DNA from: Chitinophagales bacterium
GTDB lineage: Bacteria; Bacteroidota; Bacteroidia; Chitinophagales; UBA10324
DNA: 64,000 nucleotides
Assembly (NCBI GenBank): GCA_019694975.1
Contig: JAIBAY010000010.1
Span: 61,270 to 125,269, forward strand
Direction of reading: 5' to 3'
Position 1 is the first letter of the stretch; each line of letters begins with the position of its first letter. The notes under the pieces were generated by a model, which was not told the DNA's origin, did no database searches, and saw only the letters and a list, made by a program, of their open reading frames with translations. Below are positions 47,738 through 57,542 of the stretch, in pieces. Position numbers and translations under genes: made by a program.

Positions 47738-48391
47738 ATGGCATTGAAAATAATAGGCACCGGCCTCGGCCGCACAGGAACACATTCACTGAAACTGGCA
47801 CTGGAAGAACTGGGATTCACACAATGTTATCACATGATATCCCTTTTGGAGCATCCTGCCGATATCGTACACTGGGAAGCAGCAATGGCAGGCAAGCCCG
47901 TTGACTGGGATACCTTGTTTACAGGATATACGGCAGCCGTTGACATACCAACATTCATTTTTTATAAAGAACTCATGCAAAAATATCCGGATGCGAAGAT
48001 CATTCACACCACACGCGATGCAGAAAGCTGGTACAAAAGTTTTGGTGCAACAATCATCAGGCAATCGAAGCCTTCCGTAGCAAAAATGCTCAGCATGAGT
48101 TTACGCCTGCCATTCTCATCAAAGCTGAGAGGGCAGCTTCGTGTATTTAAGTTTGCCGGTGCATTTTTGAAATCTTTAATGCCGCATGGTTTTGAGGACA
48201 AAGAAAAAACCATTGCCACATTTCATGAATGGAACCGGCAGGTGCTGGAGACGGTGCCCAAAGAAAAAATATTAGTGTTTGATGCAAAGCAGGGCTGGGA
48301 ACCGCTTTGCCGCTTTTTAGAAGTTCCGGTTCCTGCATCTCCTTTTCCTCATTCCAATACCACGGATGAATTCAACAGCAGGGCTTTCTAA
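47738..48391 (+). CDS. Sulfotransferase-family protein
   Basis: A 217-residue protein of the Sulfotransfer_4 type. The 5'-phosphosulfate-binding loop is MALKIIGTGLGRTGTHSLKLAL, the 3'-phosphate region is KIIHTTRDAESWYKSFGATI, and the C-terminal motif LVFDAKQGWEPLCRFLEVPVP is typical. It would transfer sulfate from PAPS to an unknown acceptor; several members of this family are uncharacterised and may act on other phosphorylated donors. It is a single gene with an A/T-rich leader. Confidence 0.85.
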   Translation: MALKIIGTGLGRTGTHSLKLALEELGFTQCYHMISLLEHPADIVHWEAAMAGKPVDWDTLFTGYTAAVDIPTFIFYKELMQKYPDAKIIHTTRDAESWYKSFGATIIRQSKPSVAKMLSMSLRLPFSSKLRGQLRVFKFAGAFLKSLMPHGFEDKEKTIATFHEWNRQVLETVPKEKILVFDAKQGWEPLCRFLEVPVPASPFPHSNTTDEFNSRAF

Positions 48392-48453
48392 GTACACCGC
48401 GAATACACTCAGCCCTGCACTTCTATTTGACTTTACGGCCATTTAACTGCTAT

Positions 48454-50424
48454 CTAATCATCTTTCACCATGCGAAGCTGCACCGTTTGATTATTCCTTG
48501 TATAACGGACCAGGTAAATGCCGGATAACAAATTTGTTGTGCTGATTTTCGTCATGCCTTCATTGGTTGTACCGCGAAATATTTCCTGGCCGACAATATC
48601 ATAGATCGTCACAATGCCACCAGCCTTCGTAGCTTGCACCATCAGTTCATGCATGAAAGGATTTGGATATGCAATAATGGCCTGCTCTCCTGAAATTACC
48701 TCTACAACCTCCACGGCAGAGTAAGAATACCGGCCATCAAAATCCGTTTGTTTCAGCCGGTAATAATTGAGACCGTCAAGAGGATGATCGTCGGTAAAGG
48801 CATAACTAAGTGTTACGCCCGAGACACCGGCACCATTCACCTCGCCAATGCTTTTGAAGACAAAGGCATCCCTGCTTCTTTCTATCGTAAAGAAATCGTT
48901 GTTTAACTCTGAAGCCGTACTCCATTGCAACAGCACCTTTTCCGATTGCAGGGATGCTTTAAAGGAATAAAGTTCAATCGGCAAAGTGAGACAGGTATTT
49001 CTCAGAATGGAAACCGTACTGCCGCTGTTGGTGACGGCAATGTCAGGGCGCCCATCGCCATCAAAATCATCTATACCCACATCATAGGAAACACCTGACG
49101 AAATATCCACTCTTGTGGCAAATGAAATAGCGCCGGTGGTGCTGGTATTTTTAAATACGCTGGTTTTGTTAAGGGTATAATTTCCAACGGCGATATCAGG
49201 TTTGCCATCGCCGTCCAGATCACCGAAGGCAACACCGTAGTGTGTCATCGTGCCTGCCATGGTTGCAAAATCCTGTTTGGTGGCGAAAGAGATGGTGCCA
49301 GCTACGCTCGTGTTTCTGTAAACGGCCAGTGTGGCAACATCGCGATTCACAACTGCTATATCCGCTTTGTTATCACCATCGAGGTCACCGATATGCACGA
49401 AATAGGGAACCGTTCCCGGCGCAAAATCCTGCCTGGTGGCAAAAGAGATCATTCCGGGAGCACTGGTATTTCTGAATACTGACATGGTATTGCTGGTGAA
49501 GGCGGTTATCACCACATCCGGTTTACCATCGCCATCAAGGTCGCCTACATCAATTTTATGAGGTTGTGACGTAGTACCAAAACTTACGCCTGTTGCAAAA
49601 GAAATATTTCCGGAGCCGGAACTTGTATTTCTTAAAACCCAGAGACAATTGCCCGACCAGTGTACGGACAACAGGTCGGGTTTACCGTCACCATCAATAT
49701 CAATCACTTTGTTTCCGTTTCCCTGACCGGATGATGCTGTGAAATCCATGCGTGTAGCAAAAGAGATAGTACCGGGAGTAGATGTATTTCTATATACAGA
49801 AACAAAAGTGCCACCGCCATTGCCGCCAAGGGCAACATCGGGTTTGCCGTCGCCGTCGAAGTCACCGATAGAAACTTCATTGGGTTGTCCGCCTGATGCC
49901 CACGGGAAGGTGACCTTTGCGGCAAAAGAGATAACACCTGACGTGCTCGTGTTTCTTGTTACGGTAAGGTAGTTGTTGAAATAATCCGGAATGATCAGGT
50001 CCGGCTTGCCATCGAGATCCATATCACAGATTTCAACATTATGAGAGCCGCCCTGTACACTGACAGCTGCTGCAAAGGTGGAAGCCGTGCTGCACAAAGT
50101 TGTTACATTAAAGGGTTTGGCGGAGTATGCGGTTAAGTTGGTACTGAGATTGGTAACAGTGATATACTGATAGTTGACACCATACGGCACCGTTACTGTC
50201 AGTGATGTTGCCGTTGCCGCTGATACGGTTGCCATAGCAGCACCAAAGAAAACAATGTTGGCAGTGGTAGTGGTGCTGAACCCTGTGCCCGCGATAGTAA
50301 CAACCGTTCCTACCGGGCCCGACGTGGGAGTGAAGGAACTTATTGTTTGTGCTTCCGACTTTATAAAACACATAATGACAACCAACAGCAAGGCACAACC
50401 CTTCCTGAATATCGTATTGCTCAT
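48454..50424 (-). CDS. T9SS-exported FG-GAP/VCBS-repeat protein with IPT/TIG domain
   Basis: A 656-residue secreted protein: a signal peptide (MSNTIFRKGCALLLVVIMCFIKSEA), an IPT/TIG domain (about 27-105: SSFTPTSGPVGTVVTIAGTGFST) and about seven FG-GAP/VCBS repeats (105-480) of the form GDLDGDGKPDI ... VFRNTS ... GxISFATRQDF. An LPIELYSFKASL...LQWSTASELNNDFFTIERS module and a T9SS sorting domain (IIAYPNPFMHELMVQAT ... LLSGIYLVRYTRN) follow. The FG-GAP units form an alpha-integrin-like Ca2+-binding propeller. ATG 50424 begins the signal peptide; ATG 50442 would add six residues. Confidence 0.88.
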   Translation of the reverse strand: MSNTIFRKGCALLLVVIMCFIKSEAQTISSFTPTSGPVGTVVTIAGTGFSTTTTANIVFFGAAMATVSAATATSLTVTVPYGVNYQYITVTNLSTNLTAYSAKPFNVTTLCSTASTFAAAVSVQGGSHNVEICDMDLDGKPDLIIPDYFNNYLTVTRNTSTSGVISFAAKVTFPWASGGQPNEVSIGDFDGDGKPDVALGGNGGGTFVSVYRNTSTPGTISFATRMDFTASSGQGNGNKVIDIDGDGKPDLLSVHWSGNCLWVLRNTSSGSGNISFATGVSFGTTSQPHKIDVGDLDGDGKPDVVITAFTSNTMSVFRNTSAPGMISFATRQDFAPGTVPYFVHIGDLDGDNKADIAVVNRDVATLAVYRNTSVAGTISFATKQDFATMAGTMTHYGVAFGDLDGDGKPDIAVGNYTLNKTSVFKNTSTTGAISFATRVDISSGVSYDVGIDDFDGDGRPDIAVTNSGSTVSILRNTCLTLPIELYSFKASLQSEKVLLQWSTASELNNDFFTIERSRDAFVFKSIGEVNGAGVSGVTLSYAFTDDHPLDGLNYYRLKQTDFDGRYSYSAVEVVEVISGEQAIIAYPNPFMHELMVQATKAGGIVTIYDIVGQEIFRGTTNEGMTKISTTNLLSGIYLVRYTRNNQTVQLRMVKDD

Positions 50425-50666
50425 CACGTTGATATATTCCATTAGAAGCGAAGCGAATTTAAAATGTTGAGCTGCCGGAAATGATGATAAAAATCATGAC
50501 GTCAAATGATCTTCGCAGGAGAGTATAGTTGTAATCCGTCAATCATTTTGCTGTAACAGACTGATTAAAGAGGCCAGCCAGCTTTAACTTCATGATTGGT
50601 GAGAGATTCTTTAACCGGGAAGCGTGCTCTGTCTGCTTTATGGTTCCAATACCGGATGAAGTGGGT

Positions 50667-51482
50667 TCAGGGATTGAATGTGCCTCTCACAATATCTTCA
50701 TTGCTGATATGTACCATCGAGTTTTCATCCATGAGATCCCAGATTTCCTGGTAGTTACCGATAGGTTCTGATACGAGGCAGGCCGCAAAGTCGCCGAACC
50801 TGCCTTCTACAGCCGGATTCACCTGTGTGAGTTCTTCTACGCTTGGACTGATATATAAAGTGGGGCCTTTCCCGTTGCTGCCATAGCGGAATCCCCAAAG
50901 ACTTTTCCCGTCGGAAATACCGAGTGTCATCCAAAGCGATTCCTCCACGCCCTGTGCTTTGGCAGTGGACTCCACCACCTTCACCATTTGTGAGACAGCG
51001 CCAACGGTATCAGTCTCCAATCCAAAGGTGAGTGCGAGATGAAACATGAGTTCTGAATCGGTGCTGCCCAGGATGTTTTCAAAATATTTCTCATCCACCA
51101 TTGCCAGTAAAGATTGCCGCACCTTGCCAAATTCTGCTATCTGTCCGTTATGCAGGAACAACCACTGTTTATAGCGGAAGGGATGACAGTTTGTTTCCTG
51201 TATGGTGGCGAGTGAAGTAGCGCGTACATGCGCCATGAACAATGGTGATTCAATATGCGCTGCAAGATCCTGCAGGTTAGCATCATTCCATGCCGGGCGA
51301 ATGCTGCGAAACAGGCCGGGAAAAGGTTGTTTATCATACCAGCCCATACCAAATCCATCACCATTGGTTGGTGTTCGTGGTGCCCTTGCATGCAAGCTTT
51401 GATGAATGAGATTGTCCTTAGGTTTAATGATAAGGTCACTCATCAGGATCGGAGCTCCGGTATATGCCAGCCATCTGCACAT
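50667..51482 (-). CDS. Class II glutamine amidotransferase-like hydrolase
   Basis: A 271-residue Ntn-hydrolase: after removal of Met1 the catalytic Cys2 (MCRWLAYTGAPI) would become N-terminal. Conserved blocks are NGDGFGMGWYD, MAHVRATSLATIQETNCHPF, WLFLHNGQIAEF and STDSELMFHLAL. It is a stand-alone glutaminase domain of the YafJ/EgtC type, without a synthetase domain. There are no ergothioneine genes nearby, so a role in that pathway is not supported here. The substrate is unknown. Confidence 0.9.
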   Translation of the reverse strand: MCRWLAYTGAPILMSDLIIKPKDNLIHQSLHARAPRTPTNGDGFGMGWYDKQPFPGLFRSIRPAWNDANLQDLAAHIESPLFMAHVRATSLATIQETNCHPFRYKQWLFLHNGQIAEFGKVRQSLLAMVDEKYFENILGSTDSELMFHLALTFGLETDTVGAVSQMVKVVESTAKAQGVEESLWMTLGISDGKSLWGFRYGSNGKGPTLYISPSVEELTQVNPAVEGRFGDFAACLVSEPIGNYQEIWDLMDENSMVHISNEDIVRGTFNP

Positions 51483-51681
51483 GATATTGGAAAGTTATGC
51501 ATTTTTTTGAAGCAGGTAACATAACTAAGCACGGGTCAGTGACAAGTCGCATGCTTACGGTAAGTTGCTGTTGAAGGATCATTGATAAAAAATCCACCAG
51601 CACATTCATTTACGCAGCCATTTGTTCAGTCACACTTTTTCCGGAGCAACCAACTGCATAATTTAATCATATTTGCAGGTC

Positions 51682-52404
51682 ATGGCTATTCCAAAAATTA
51701 TTCATCAGACCTGGAAGACTGATGTGATTCCGAAGCGCTGGCTGAAAATTCAGCAGCAGAACATCGCGCTGTCGCCGGGGTTTGAATACCGGCTGTGGAC
51801 CGATGAAGCCATCATGGAATTTGTCAGCCATAAGTTTCCCGCTCTCTACCCGTCATTTGCCCGTTATCGTTATAACATTATGCGGGCCGATGTCATACGT
51901 TACCTGTTAATGTTTGAAATCGGCGGATTATACCTTGACCTTGACTATGAATTACTTGTTCCTTTTGATGTGGATCAGGCGCCGGTGGTGTTGCCACGGG
52001 AAAGAAGTATTGCCTTTGGTGACGGCTATGAAGGAATCGGGAATGCTTTCTTCGCTTCCATACCACGGCATCCATTCTGGCATGATGTGATTGAGGAACT
52101 CTTGCAAAATATTCCAAAAGTAAGAGATGAATATGATGTGGCCGAAGCTACAGGACCAGGCCTGCTAACGAGGGTTTATTACGCCGGCCGATATCCTGAC
52201 ATTTATGTGCCCGAAAGAATTATTTATCATCCTCCCAGTCCGCACACGAGGAAAGGCTACCTCGCAATAAAAAAGAACGGGCAGTCACAAGGCATACATC
52301 TTGGCTGGGGCAACTGGAAAGAGCGGTTCACACGGAAATACCTGGAAAGGAAATTTTTTAAGCGCCGATGGGAAGCGAAACGCGCGAAGCTTGTTCCGCG
52401 TTAA
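51682..52404 (+). CDS. GT32-family glycosyltransferase (capsular/OCH1-like)
   Basis: A 240-residue glycosyltransferase with a DXD sugar-binding region. It opens MAIPKIIHQTWKTDVIPKRW, typical for GT32, then YRLWTD, FARYRYNIMRADVIRYLLMFEIGGLYLDLDYELL (the DLD is the DXD metal-binding motif, near residue 90) and NAFFASIPRHPFW. The acceptor is unknown; surface polysaccharide or lipid glycosylation is likely. The C-terminus is very basic (ERKFFKRRWEAKRAK), suggesting peripheral membrane association. ATG 51682 is preferred to the TTG at 51673. Confidence 0.88.
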   Translation: MAIPKIIHQTWKTDVIPKRWLKIQQQNIALSPGFEYRLWTDEAIMEFVSHKFPALYPSFARYRYNIMRADVIRYLLMFEIGGLYLDLDYELLVPFDVDQAPVVLPRERSIAFGDGYEGIGNAFFASIPRHPFWHDVIEELLQNIPKVRDEYDVAEATGPGLLTRVYYAGRYPDIYVPERIIYHPPSPHTRKGYLAIKKNGQSQGIHLGWGNWKERFTRKYLERKFFKRRWEAKRAKLVPR

Positions 52405-52530
52405 TTATCAGCGATTGCATCCTGACACAGCAAGGCAAACGAATGAACGGAGGTGAAAATCAACGGGCAGTACACTTAATGTTTCGTTTTTCAGTGGAAC
52501 AATTTCGATCTTGCTCCATACAAAAGTAAT

Positions 52531-53763
52531 ATGCCAGCATCCGTTGCCGCTATCTCCTCGCTTCAGCTTGATCTCATTCAGACACTGGCCATTGCCAGTA
52601 TCATGTATTTCATCGGTATGCAACTGAGGAAAAGGATCGGCATACTTGAACAACTCAATATTCCATCTGCCGTCATTGGTGGCCTGCTTTTCGCCGCAAT
52701 GAACCTCGTGTTGCACGACCGGTATCTTAACCTGAAATTCGACACCTCCATGCAATCACTCTGCATGGTTTTGTTCTTCACCACCATCGGCATCAGTGCC
52801 AGTCTTCCATTACTGAAAAAAGGAGGCATACAGGTAGTGCTGTTTCTGCTGATGGCTACTGTTTTTTGTTTCCTGCAGAATTTTGCCGGCATGGGTGTCG
52901 CTTCGCTTTTTGGCGTGAATCCATTGCTCGGAGTAATTGCAGGATCCGTTACGCTGGTAGGCGGTCCTGCAACAGGCCTGGCCTTCGCGCCACTATTTGA
53001 AAGTGCAGGTGTCACCGGCGCATCAACCATTGCCATTACCGCAGCCACTATAGGTATTGTCTGCGGCGGCATTCTCGGCGGCCCCGCCGGAACCTGGCTG
53101 ATCACGCATTTTCATCTGCAATCACCGAAGGATATTTCTAACACGGAACTGCAGAAGGAAGTCACAGATGCTCCACATACGGTTACCATTGATACCGAGC
53201 GTGAAGATTCGGGATTTGTGCTCACGATCATGATCGCAGCGTTTGCCATGGGACTTGGCAGCATTGTGAGTTATTATTTTCAATCCATCGGATGGACCTT
53301 GCCGGCTTATATTGGTGCAATGATCATTGGTGCGCTGCTTCGTAATATGGACGACAACACAAGATGGTTCAGAATCAGTCAGCCTATCATGGATTTTGTG
53401 GGAGGGATTGCATTGAATATTTTTCTCATTGTTGCCCTCATGGATCTTAAGCTCTGGGAACTTGTGCATCTTGCTATTCCGCTTGCTGCCATACTTTTTA
53501 CGCAAGTGATACTCGTTGTGCTTTTTGCCTTGATGATCTCTTATCGTTTAATGGGAAAGGACTATCAGTCGGCCGTTATGGCCAGCGGCTTCATTGGTTT
53601 CGTGCTCGGCACAACAGCCAATGCGGTGGCTAATATGAGAACACTTGTACATAAATATGGCCCTGCGCCGAGAGCATTTCTTATCGTTCCCATGGTGGGC
53701 GCATTTTTTATTGATTTCACGAATGCCATCATCATTACCTTCTTTTTGAACTGGATGCCATAA
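52531..53763 (+). CDS. gltS: Sodium/glutamate symporter GltS
   Basis: A 410-residue inner-membrane carrier with 10-12 helices in two inverted repeats. Signature blocks are QTLAIASIMYFIGMQLRKRIGILEQLNIPSAVIGGLL, SVTLVGGPATGLAFAPLFESAGV and MASGFIGFVLGTTANAVANMRTL, the two re-entrant GG/GTTANA loops of the GltS fold. It imports glutamate with Na+. The asnA gene follows on the same strand 170 bases downstream, suggesting a shared nitrogen role. Confidence 0.93.
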   Translation: MPASVAAISSLQLDLIQTLAIASIMYFIGMQLRKRIGILEQLNIPSAVIGGLLFAAMNLVLHDRYLNLKFDTSMQSLCMVLFFTTIGISASLPLLKKGGIQVVLFLLMATVFCFLQNFAGMGVASLFGVNPLLGVIAGSVTLVGGPATGLAFAPLFESAGVTGASTIAITAATIGIVCGGILGGPAGTWLITHFHLQSPKDISNTELQKEVTDAPHTVTIDTEREDSGFVLTIMIAAFAMGLGSIVSYYFQSIGWTLPAYIGAMIIGALLRNMDDNTRWFRISQPIMDFVGGIALNIFLIVALMDLKLWELVHLAIPLAAILFTQVILVVLFALMISYRLMGKDYQSAVMASGFIGFVLGTTANAVANMRTLVHKYGPAPRAFLIVPMVGAFFIDFTNAIIITFFLNWMP

Positions 53764-53932
53764 TGAACAATAGGTGGTGTTTATATCACTTTGAGCTTTC
53801 ACCTGGAATAAGCTGCAATCCATTATCACCTCGATGGCATGACGCAAATCAAAACTGTTACTGATATAAGTCATTTTCCCCGCGCCATTTGCTGAATAGC
53901 TTTGCCGCAACTTTTTCCTTAAAACAGACAAC

Positions 53933-55072
53933 ATGAATACCGTAGAACTAAAAAGGGCTGACCTTGCGGGGCCCGGCATCGGTTCCTATGAAGAAATCGA
54001 AAGCATATTGCCCGCAAACTATACTTCGCTCCTCAACAAAAAGGACACTCAGAAGGCGATTTATGAAGTGAAGCATTTCATCGCCTCCGGTTTGTGTAAA
54101 GAACTAAACCTGATGATGGTGGAAGTCCCGCTGATTGTAAGCAGGGAGAGCGGCGTGAATGACATGCTGGACCGTGACGGATCACGGACGCCTGTATCCT
54201 TTCATATCAAAAACGATAATGATAAGCATCCGGTTGATGCACAAGTGGTACAGGCAGCCACCAAATGGAAAAGAGTGGCGCTTAAACAATTCGGGATGAA
54301 GCCAGGGGAAGGCATCTGCACCGATATGCGTGCAGTGAGAAAGGATTATTTCCTTGATCATGATCACAGCGCTTATGTTGATCAGTGGGACTGGGAACGT
54401 ACGATCACCGCCGGCGAAAGGAACCTTGATTTTTTGAAGATGGTGGTGCGTAAAATCTGGAAGGTTATAACGGATGCAGAATTGTTTGCACAGGATTTAT
54501 TCCCCGCACTGAAGAATCCGAAGTATCCCAACCTGCCGAAAGAAATAGCGTTTATGCATGCAGAGGAGCTTCTGGAGCGGTATCCTGAGCTGCCCCGGAA
54601 ACAAAGGGAAACCGCTATTTTGCAGGAATATCCTGCCCTGTTCATTGTCGGTATAGGTTGGCCGCTTGCAGATGGCTATCCGCATGAAATGAGAGCAGCG
54701 GATTATGATGATTGGGTAACTCCAACAGTAACCGGCAATGGTAAACCGGCTCATGGTATCAATGGCGATATCCTGGTCTGGAATGGTCTCACACAAAGAA
54801 GGCATGAACTTTCATCGATGGGCATCAGGGTGAATGCGGAAACATTACGTCAGCAGCTAACGATGTCAGATCAGCTGAATCTGCTTTCAACTCCATATCA
54901 CAGCGGCATCATCAACAATGATCTTCCTTTGAGTATTGGCGGTGGTATTGGTCAGTCAAGAACCATAATGTACTTGCTGCGCAAAGCACATCTTGGCGAA
55001 GTCAGTGTTACGGTATGGCCTGATAAGCTGAAAGAAATCTGTGCAGCTAAAAACATATTTGTGCTAGAGTAA
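53933..55072 (+). CDS. asnA: Ammonia-dependent asparagine synthetase AsnA
   Basis: Class-II-synthetase-like AsnA of 379 residues (the Escherichia coli enzyme has 330). It makes asparagine from aspartate, ammonia and ATP. Blocks matching the family are EVPLIVSRESGVNDMLDRDG, ATKWKRVALKQFGMKPGEGICTDMRAVRKD, SAYVDQWDWERTI, FIVGIGWPLADGYPHEMRAADYDDW, NGDILVWN, LSSMGIRVNAETLRQQL and LSIGGGIGQSRTIMYLL. About 40 extra residues sit at the N-terminus, so a downstream start cannot be ruled out. Confidence 0.95.
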   Translation: MNTVELKRADLAGPGIGSYEEIESILPANYTSLLNKKDTQKAIYEVKHFIASGLCKELNLMMVEVPLIVSRESGVNDMLDRDGSRTPVSFHIKNDNDKHPVDAQVVQAATKWKRVALKQFGMKPGEGICTDMRAVRKDYFLDHDHSAYVDQWDWERTITAGERNLDFLKMVVRKIWKVITDAELFAQDLFPALKNPKYPNLPKEIAFMHAEELLERYPELPRKQRETAILQEYPALFIVGIGWPLADGYPHEMRAADYDDWVTPTVTGNGKPAHGINGDILVWNGLTQRRHELSSMGIRVNAETLRQQLTMSDQLNLLSTPYHSGIINNDLPLSIGGGIGQSRTIMYLLRKAHLGEVSVTVWPDKLKEICAAKNIFVLE

Positions 55073-55243
55073 CACGTGGATGGTGAGAAGGCGCAAGAAT
55101 TATTATGGAACCAATTTGCGCTTAGTGGAGATGAAGCGGTAATATCCTGATACAAGTTTTGGGTGACGGGTTGTTCCGTGAGGGCTTTTTTATGAAGTTG
55201 TGTTGTTAAGCGTCTTACAGCCAGACACAAATGCTTTCTGAGC

Positions 55244-55546
55244 TTATTTAATAAAATTAAAAGCTATCAGCACAATAATCAGCAGTATGCCGATCAGCGC
55301 TGCGGCAAAGAGATAGTCGGCTATATTTTCTGCCAGCATACTTCTTTTTGTGTTTGATGTTTTTATTGAAAAAAAAGAAAACAGGCAAGAGATAATGAGG
55401 AACAAAGCAGCCACGGAGGTCAGTTCATCAATAATGCTGGTTTCCGAATAGTCCGACACGCGGACAGAAGTGATGACGAAGAGGCAAAAGCCGAGCAGGT
55501 TGGCAGAAGTATTAAGAATATGCTGTGATGTTTTGTTGGACATCAT
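55244..55546 (-). CDS. Small membrane protein of unknown function
   Basis: A 100-residue protein with three hydrophobic stretches: residues about 14-30 (SANLLGFCLFVITSVRV), 43-61 (SVAALFLIISCLFSFFSI) and 79-97 (LFAAALIGILLIIVLIAFN). It resembles the short conserved integral membrane proteins of Bacteroidota, with no known function. It stands alone on the minus strand, convergent with asnA. An alternative start is Met2. Confidence 0.6.
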   Translation of the reverse strand: MMSNKTSQHILNTSANLLGFCLFVITSVRVSDYSETSIIDELTSVAALFLIISCLFSFFSIKTSNTKRSMLAENIADYLFAAALIGILLIIVLIAFNFIK

Positions 55547-55559
55547 TCAAAATTTGTTT

Positions 55560-55830
55560 CGTCCTGAAAAAAGGTAACGTTTTAGGGGCTAATCCTGGTA
55601 TTCATTTACATTGACAATCTTGGTTGTGATATTTGTTTTCACTTGATTTTTTGGAGCAAATATTTTACCACAAAGAACACACGGTGATATTGATTTTATA
55701 CTTCGTTTTCAATCATAGTATTTCATAGTGTTCTCGGGGAGTGCCTTTGTGCTCTACGTGGTTACTAAAGGGTTACCACTAAGAGCACGAAGGGTTGCAC
55801 AAAGGTCACAAAGCAATACTCATTTGATAA
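55560..55830. repeat. Intergenic region with CACAAAG-type repeats
   Basis: No gene is supported here. The words ACCACAAAGAACACACGG (55667 on), the inverse CTTTGTGCTCTACGTGGTTA (55747 on) and ACCACTAAGAGCACGAAGG (near 55774), then CACAAAGGTCACAAAGC, form an imperfect inverted/direct repeat cluster. It is close in wording to dispersed 'ACCACAAAGGCACGAAGG' intergenic repeats of Bacteroidota. Confidence 0.55.
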
Positions 55831-56430
55831 CTACATTTTCAATACATCAGGCGGCGCCACAGGTGGCGGAACGGCATTCTTAACTACAGGTAAACTCCGC
55901 AGGTAGGCAAATACGGATTTCAGATCCTCATCCGTCATCTGCCCTATAAATGGCCATGGCATGGGTGGCAATAGTGCTCTTCCGCCCGGTAATCCCATAT
56001 GATGACCGGTGCGAAGCGTGCCGATAAACATTTCATCTGTCCAGGCACCTATACCGGTAGTTGAATCCGCCGTTAGATTAGCGGTGTAAGAAATTCCCCA
56101 GGGTCCAACCCAGGCTGTCAGGTCAGGACTTGCCAATGCCCAATATCCCGGATGCAAAGCATTGGTATCCATTTTCGGCATAGGGCTGTCAGCGGGATGG
56201 CCAGACATCAGCCGGGTAGTATCTGTAAGCGGTCCGGTTGGCGTAAAGATTTTAGGCGTGTGGCAATCATTGCAGGATGCAACGGTTACCAGGTATCTCC
56301 CACGGGCAATCATTTGCTCCTGGGTCAGGGGTTTGTCGGCCACTTCATTGCTGCACCTTGTCTGCAGGAAAAGGATACTGAGCAGCAGGCAACCTGCAAA
56401 GACCGGTAGTAGTGCGCGTTGGTTTTTCAT
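55831..56430 (-). CDS. Monoheme c-type cytochrome
   Basis: A 199-residue exported cytochrome c: signal MKNQRALLPVFAGCLLLSILFLQTRC, a single heme-binding motif C-x-x-C-H in VASCNDCHTPKIF and a distal Met candidate in GALLPPMPWPFIGQMTDEDLKSVFAYLRSLP. The signal ends in a Cys, but -QTRC- is not a classical lipobox, so a lipid anchor is uncertain. Such proteins shuttle electrons in the periplasm. ATG 56430 begins the signal peptide; an in-frame ATG at 56556 is too far upstream. It is monocistronic. Confidence 0.87.
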   Translation of the reverse strand: MKNQRALLPVFAGCLLLSILFLQTRCSNEVADKPLTQEQMIARGRYLVTVASCNDCHTPKIFTPTGPLTDTTRLMSGHPADSPMPKMDTNALHPGYWALASPDLTAWVGPWGISYTANLTADSTTGIGAWTDEMFIGTLRTGHHMGLPGGRALLPPMPWPFIGQMTDEDLKSVFAYLRSLPVVKNAVPPPVAPPDVLKM

Positions 56431-56600
56431 GGGTGGAGTTTTAGTATTGGAGAGAAATGGGTGGCTATAGAAAACAAAGCAAGAAAAGGTAGATATTTTT
56501 TTATTATTAAGTATGCTTTGGCGGAAAAAGTAGTCAGCTATAATAATACAGATCATAATGCCTCTTTATATAGGAGGCACACTTATTCCTGTAATTGGAA

Positions 56601-57530
56601 TCATAGATTCAGGTTACCACCGGTTTGCAAAGCGGCCTGCGCAGCTTTCACACCAAGGCTTTTCCATATGGTCATCTGCAGCTTGCTGAAGTTAAGGCCG
56701 GTCGGATGTTCAGGATCAAGATCATGTTCAGGTTCAATTCTGAAAATCCTGCATGTCGGATGATCCGCACGGTATTGCTTTAATACAGCCATATCATTCT
56801 CCCTTACATCCTGTATGAATATCGCGATAGCTCTCAAAATTATTTGCATGACACTTGTGTATAGCGGATTGTGCGGGAACAGCACCGGTGGATTGTTACT
56901 GAGTACATAGATTTCCTCAGGATGCAGTGTGGTTGCGATACGCGTGGGAATCACTTCGCGGTTACCGCCGTCAACAAACTGCTCCAGTATTTTTGATCCA
57001 TCGGCAGCTATGCCTGTTTGTATCGTAACCGGCTTTAAAAAACCGGCCTGGCTGCTGCTGGCCATAGCGGCATCAATTAACTGGCTGCGCGTGTTAATTA
57101 CCTTCACATCGTAATACGGTCCGGAAGGGATGTTTTTAGTACAGAACACCGTCACTTTTCCTGATTGAAGGCTGATGGCAGTTAAACAGAGTATGGTATT
57201 TGATGACTTGATACGATCGAACATGGAATCCGACAAATTCTTATCAATCGTTTTCAGCAGCGGATCGGTATCATAAATATAAGGACGGTCGTTCAGAATA
57301 TTGTCAACGATGTTCTGCTTCTTCAGAATATCATCGTTCTCCACCTGCTGATAAATATTTTCCATCAGTGTGAATTCACGGCATGCCGTTAAAATCGCAA
57401 TCAATGAGCCGGTGCTTGTGCCGCTGATAATATCAAACTGATCAATATTATTGGCAACCAGGCATTTTAATGCTCCGATCGTGAATGCGCCCTTGGCGCC
57501 ACCGCCACTTGTGATTAAGGCTCTTCTCAT
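56601..57530 (-). CDS. Patatin-like phospholipase
   Basis: A 309-residue cytosolic-type patatin acyl hydrolase. It has the glycine-rich oxyanion loop ITSGGGAKGAFTIGAL (about 6-21), the nucleophile Ser39 in GTSTG and the catalytic Asp in VDGGNREVIPTRIA (D-G-G) near 190. It would hydrolyse acyl esters of phospholipids. The upstream 282-aa outer-membrane-type gene ends 12 bases before it, so they are one transcription unit. No secretion signal is present. Confidence 0.93.
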   Translation of the reverse strand: MRRALITSGGGAKGAFTIGALKCLVANNIDQFDIISGTSTGSLIAILTACREFTLMENIYQQVENDDILKKQNIVDNILNDRPYIYDTDPLLKTIDKNLSDSMFDRIKSSNTILCLTAISLQSGKVTVFCTKNIPSGPYYDVKVINTRSQLIDAAMASSSQAGFLKPVTIQTGIAADGSKILEQFVDGGNREVIPTRIATTLHPEEIYVLSNNPPVLFPHNPLYTSVMQIILRAIAIFIQDVRENDMAVLKQYRADHPTCRIFRIEPEHDLDPEHPTGLNFSKLQMTIWKSLGVKAAQAALQTGGNLNL

Positions 57531-57542
57531 GCTATCGCAGAA

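Noticed and set aside
50667..51482. Ergothioneine biosynthesis EgtC
   Set aside because: No egtB or egtD gene is nearby; only the generic class II amidotransferase call is supported.
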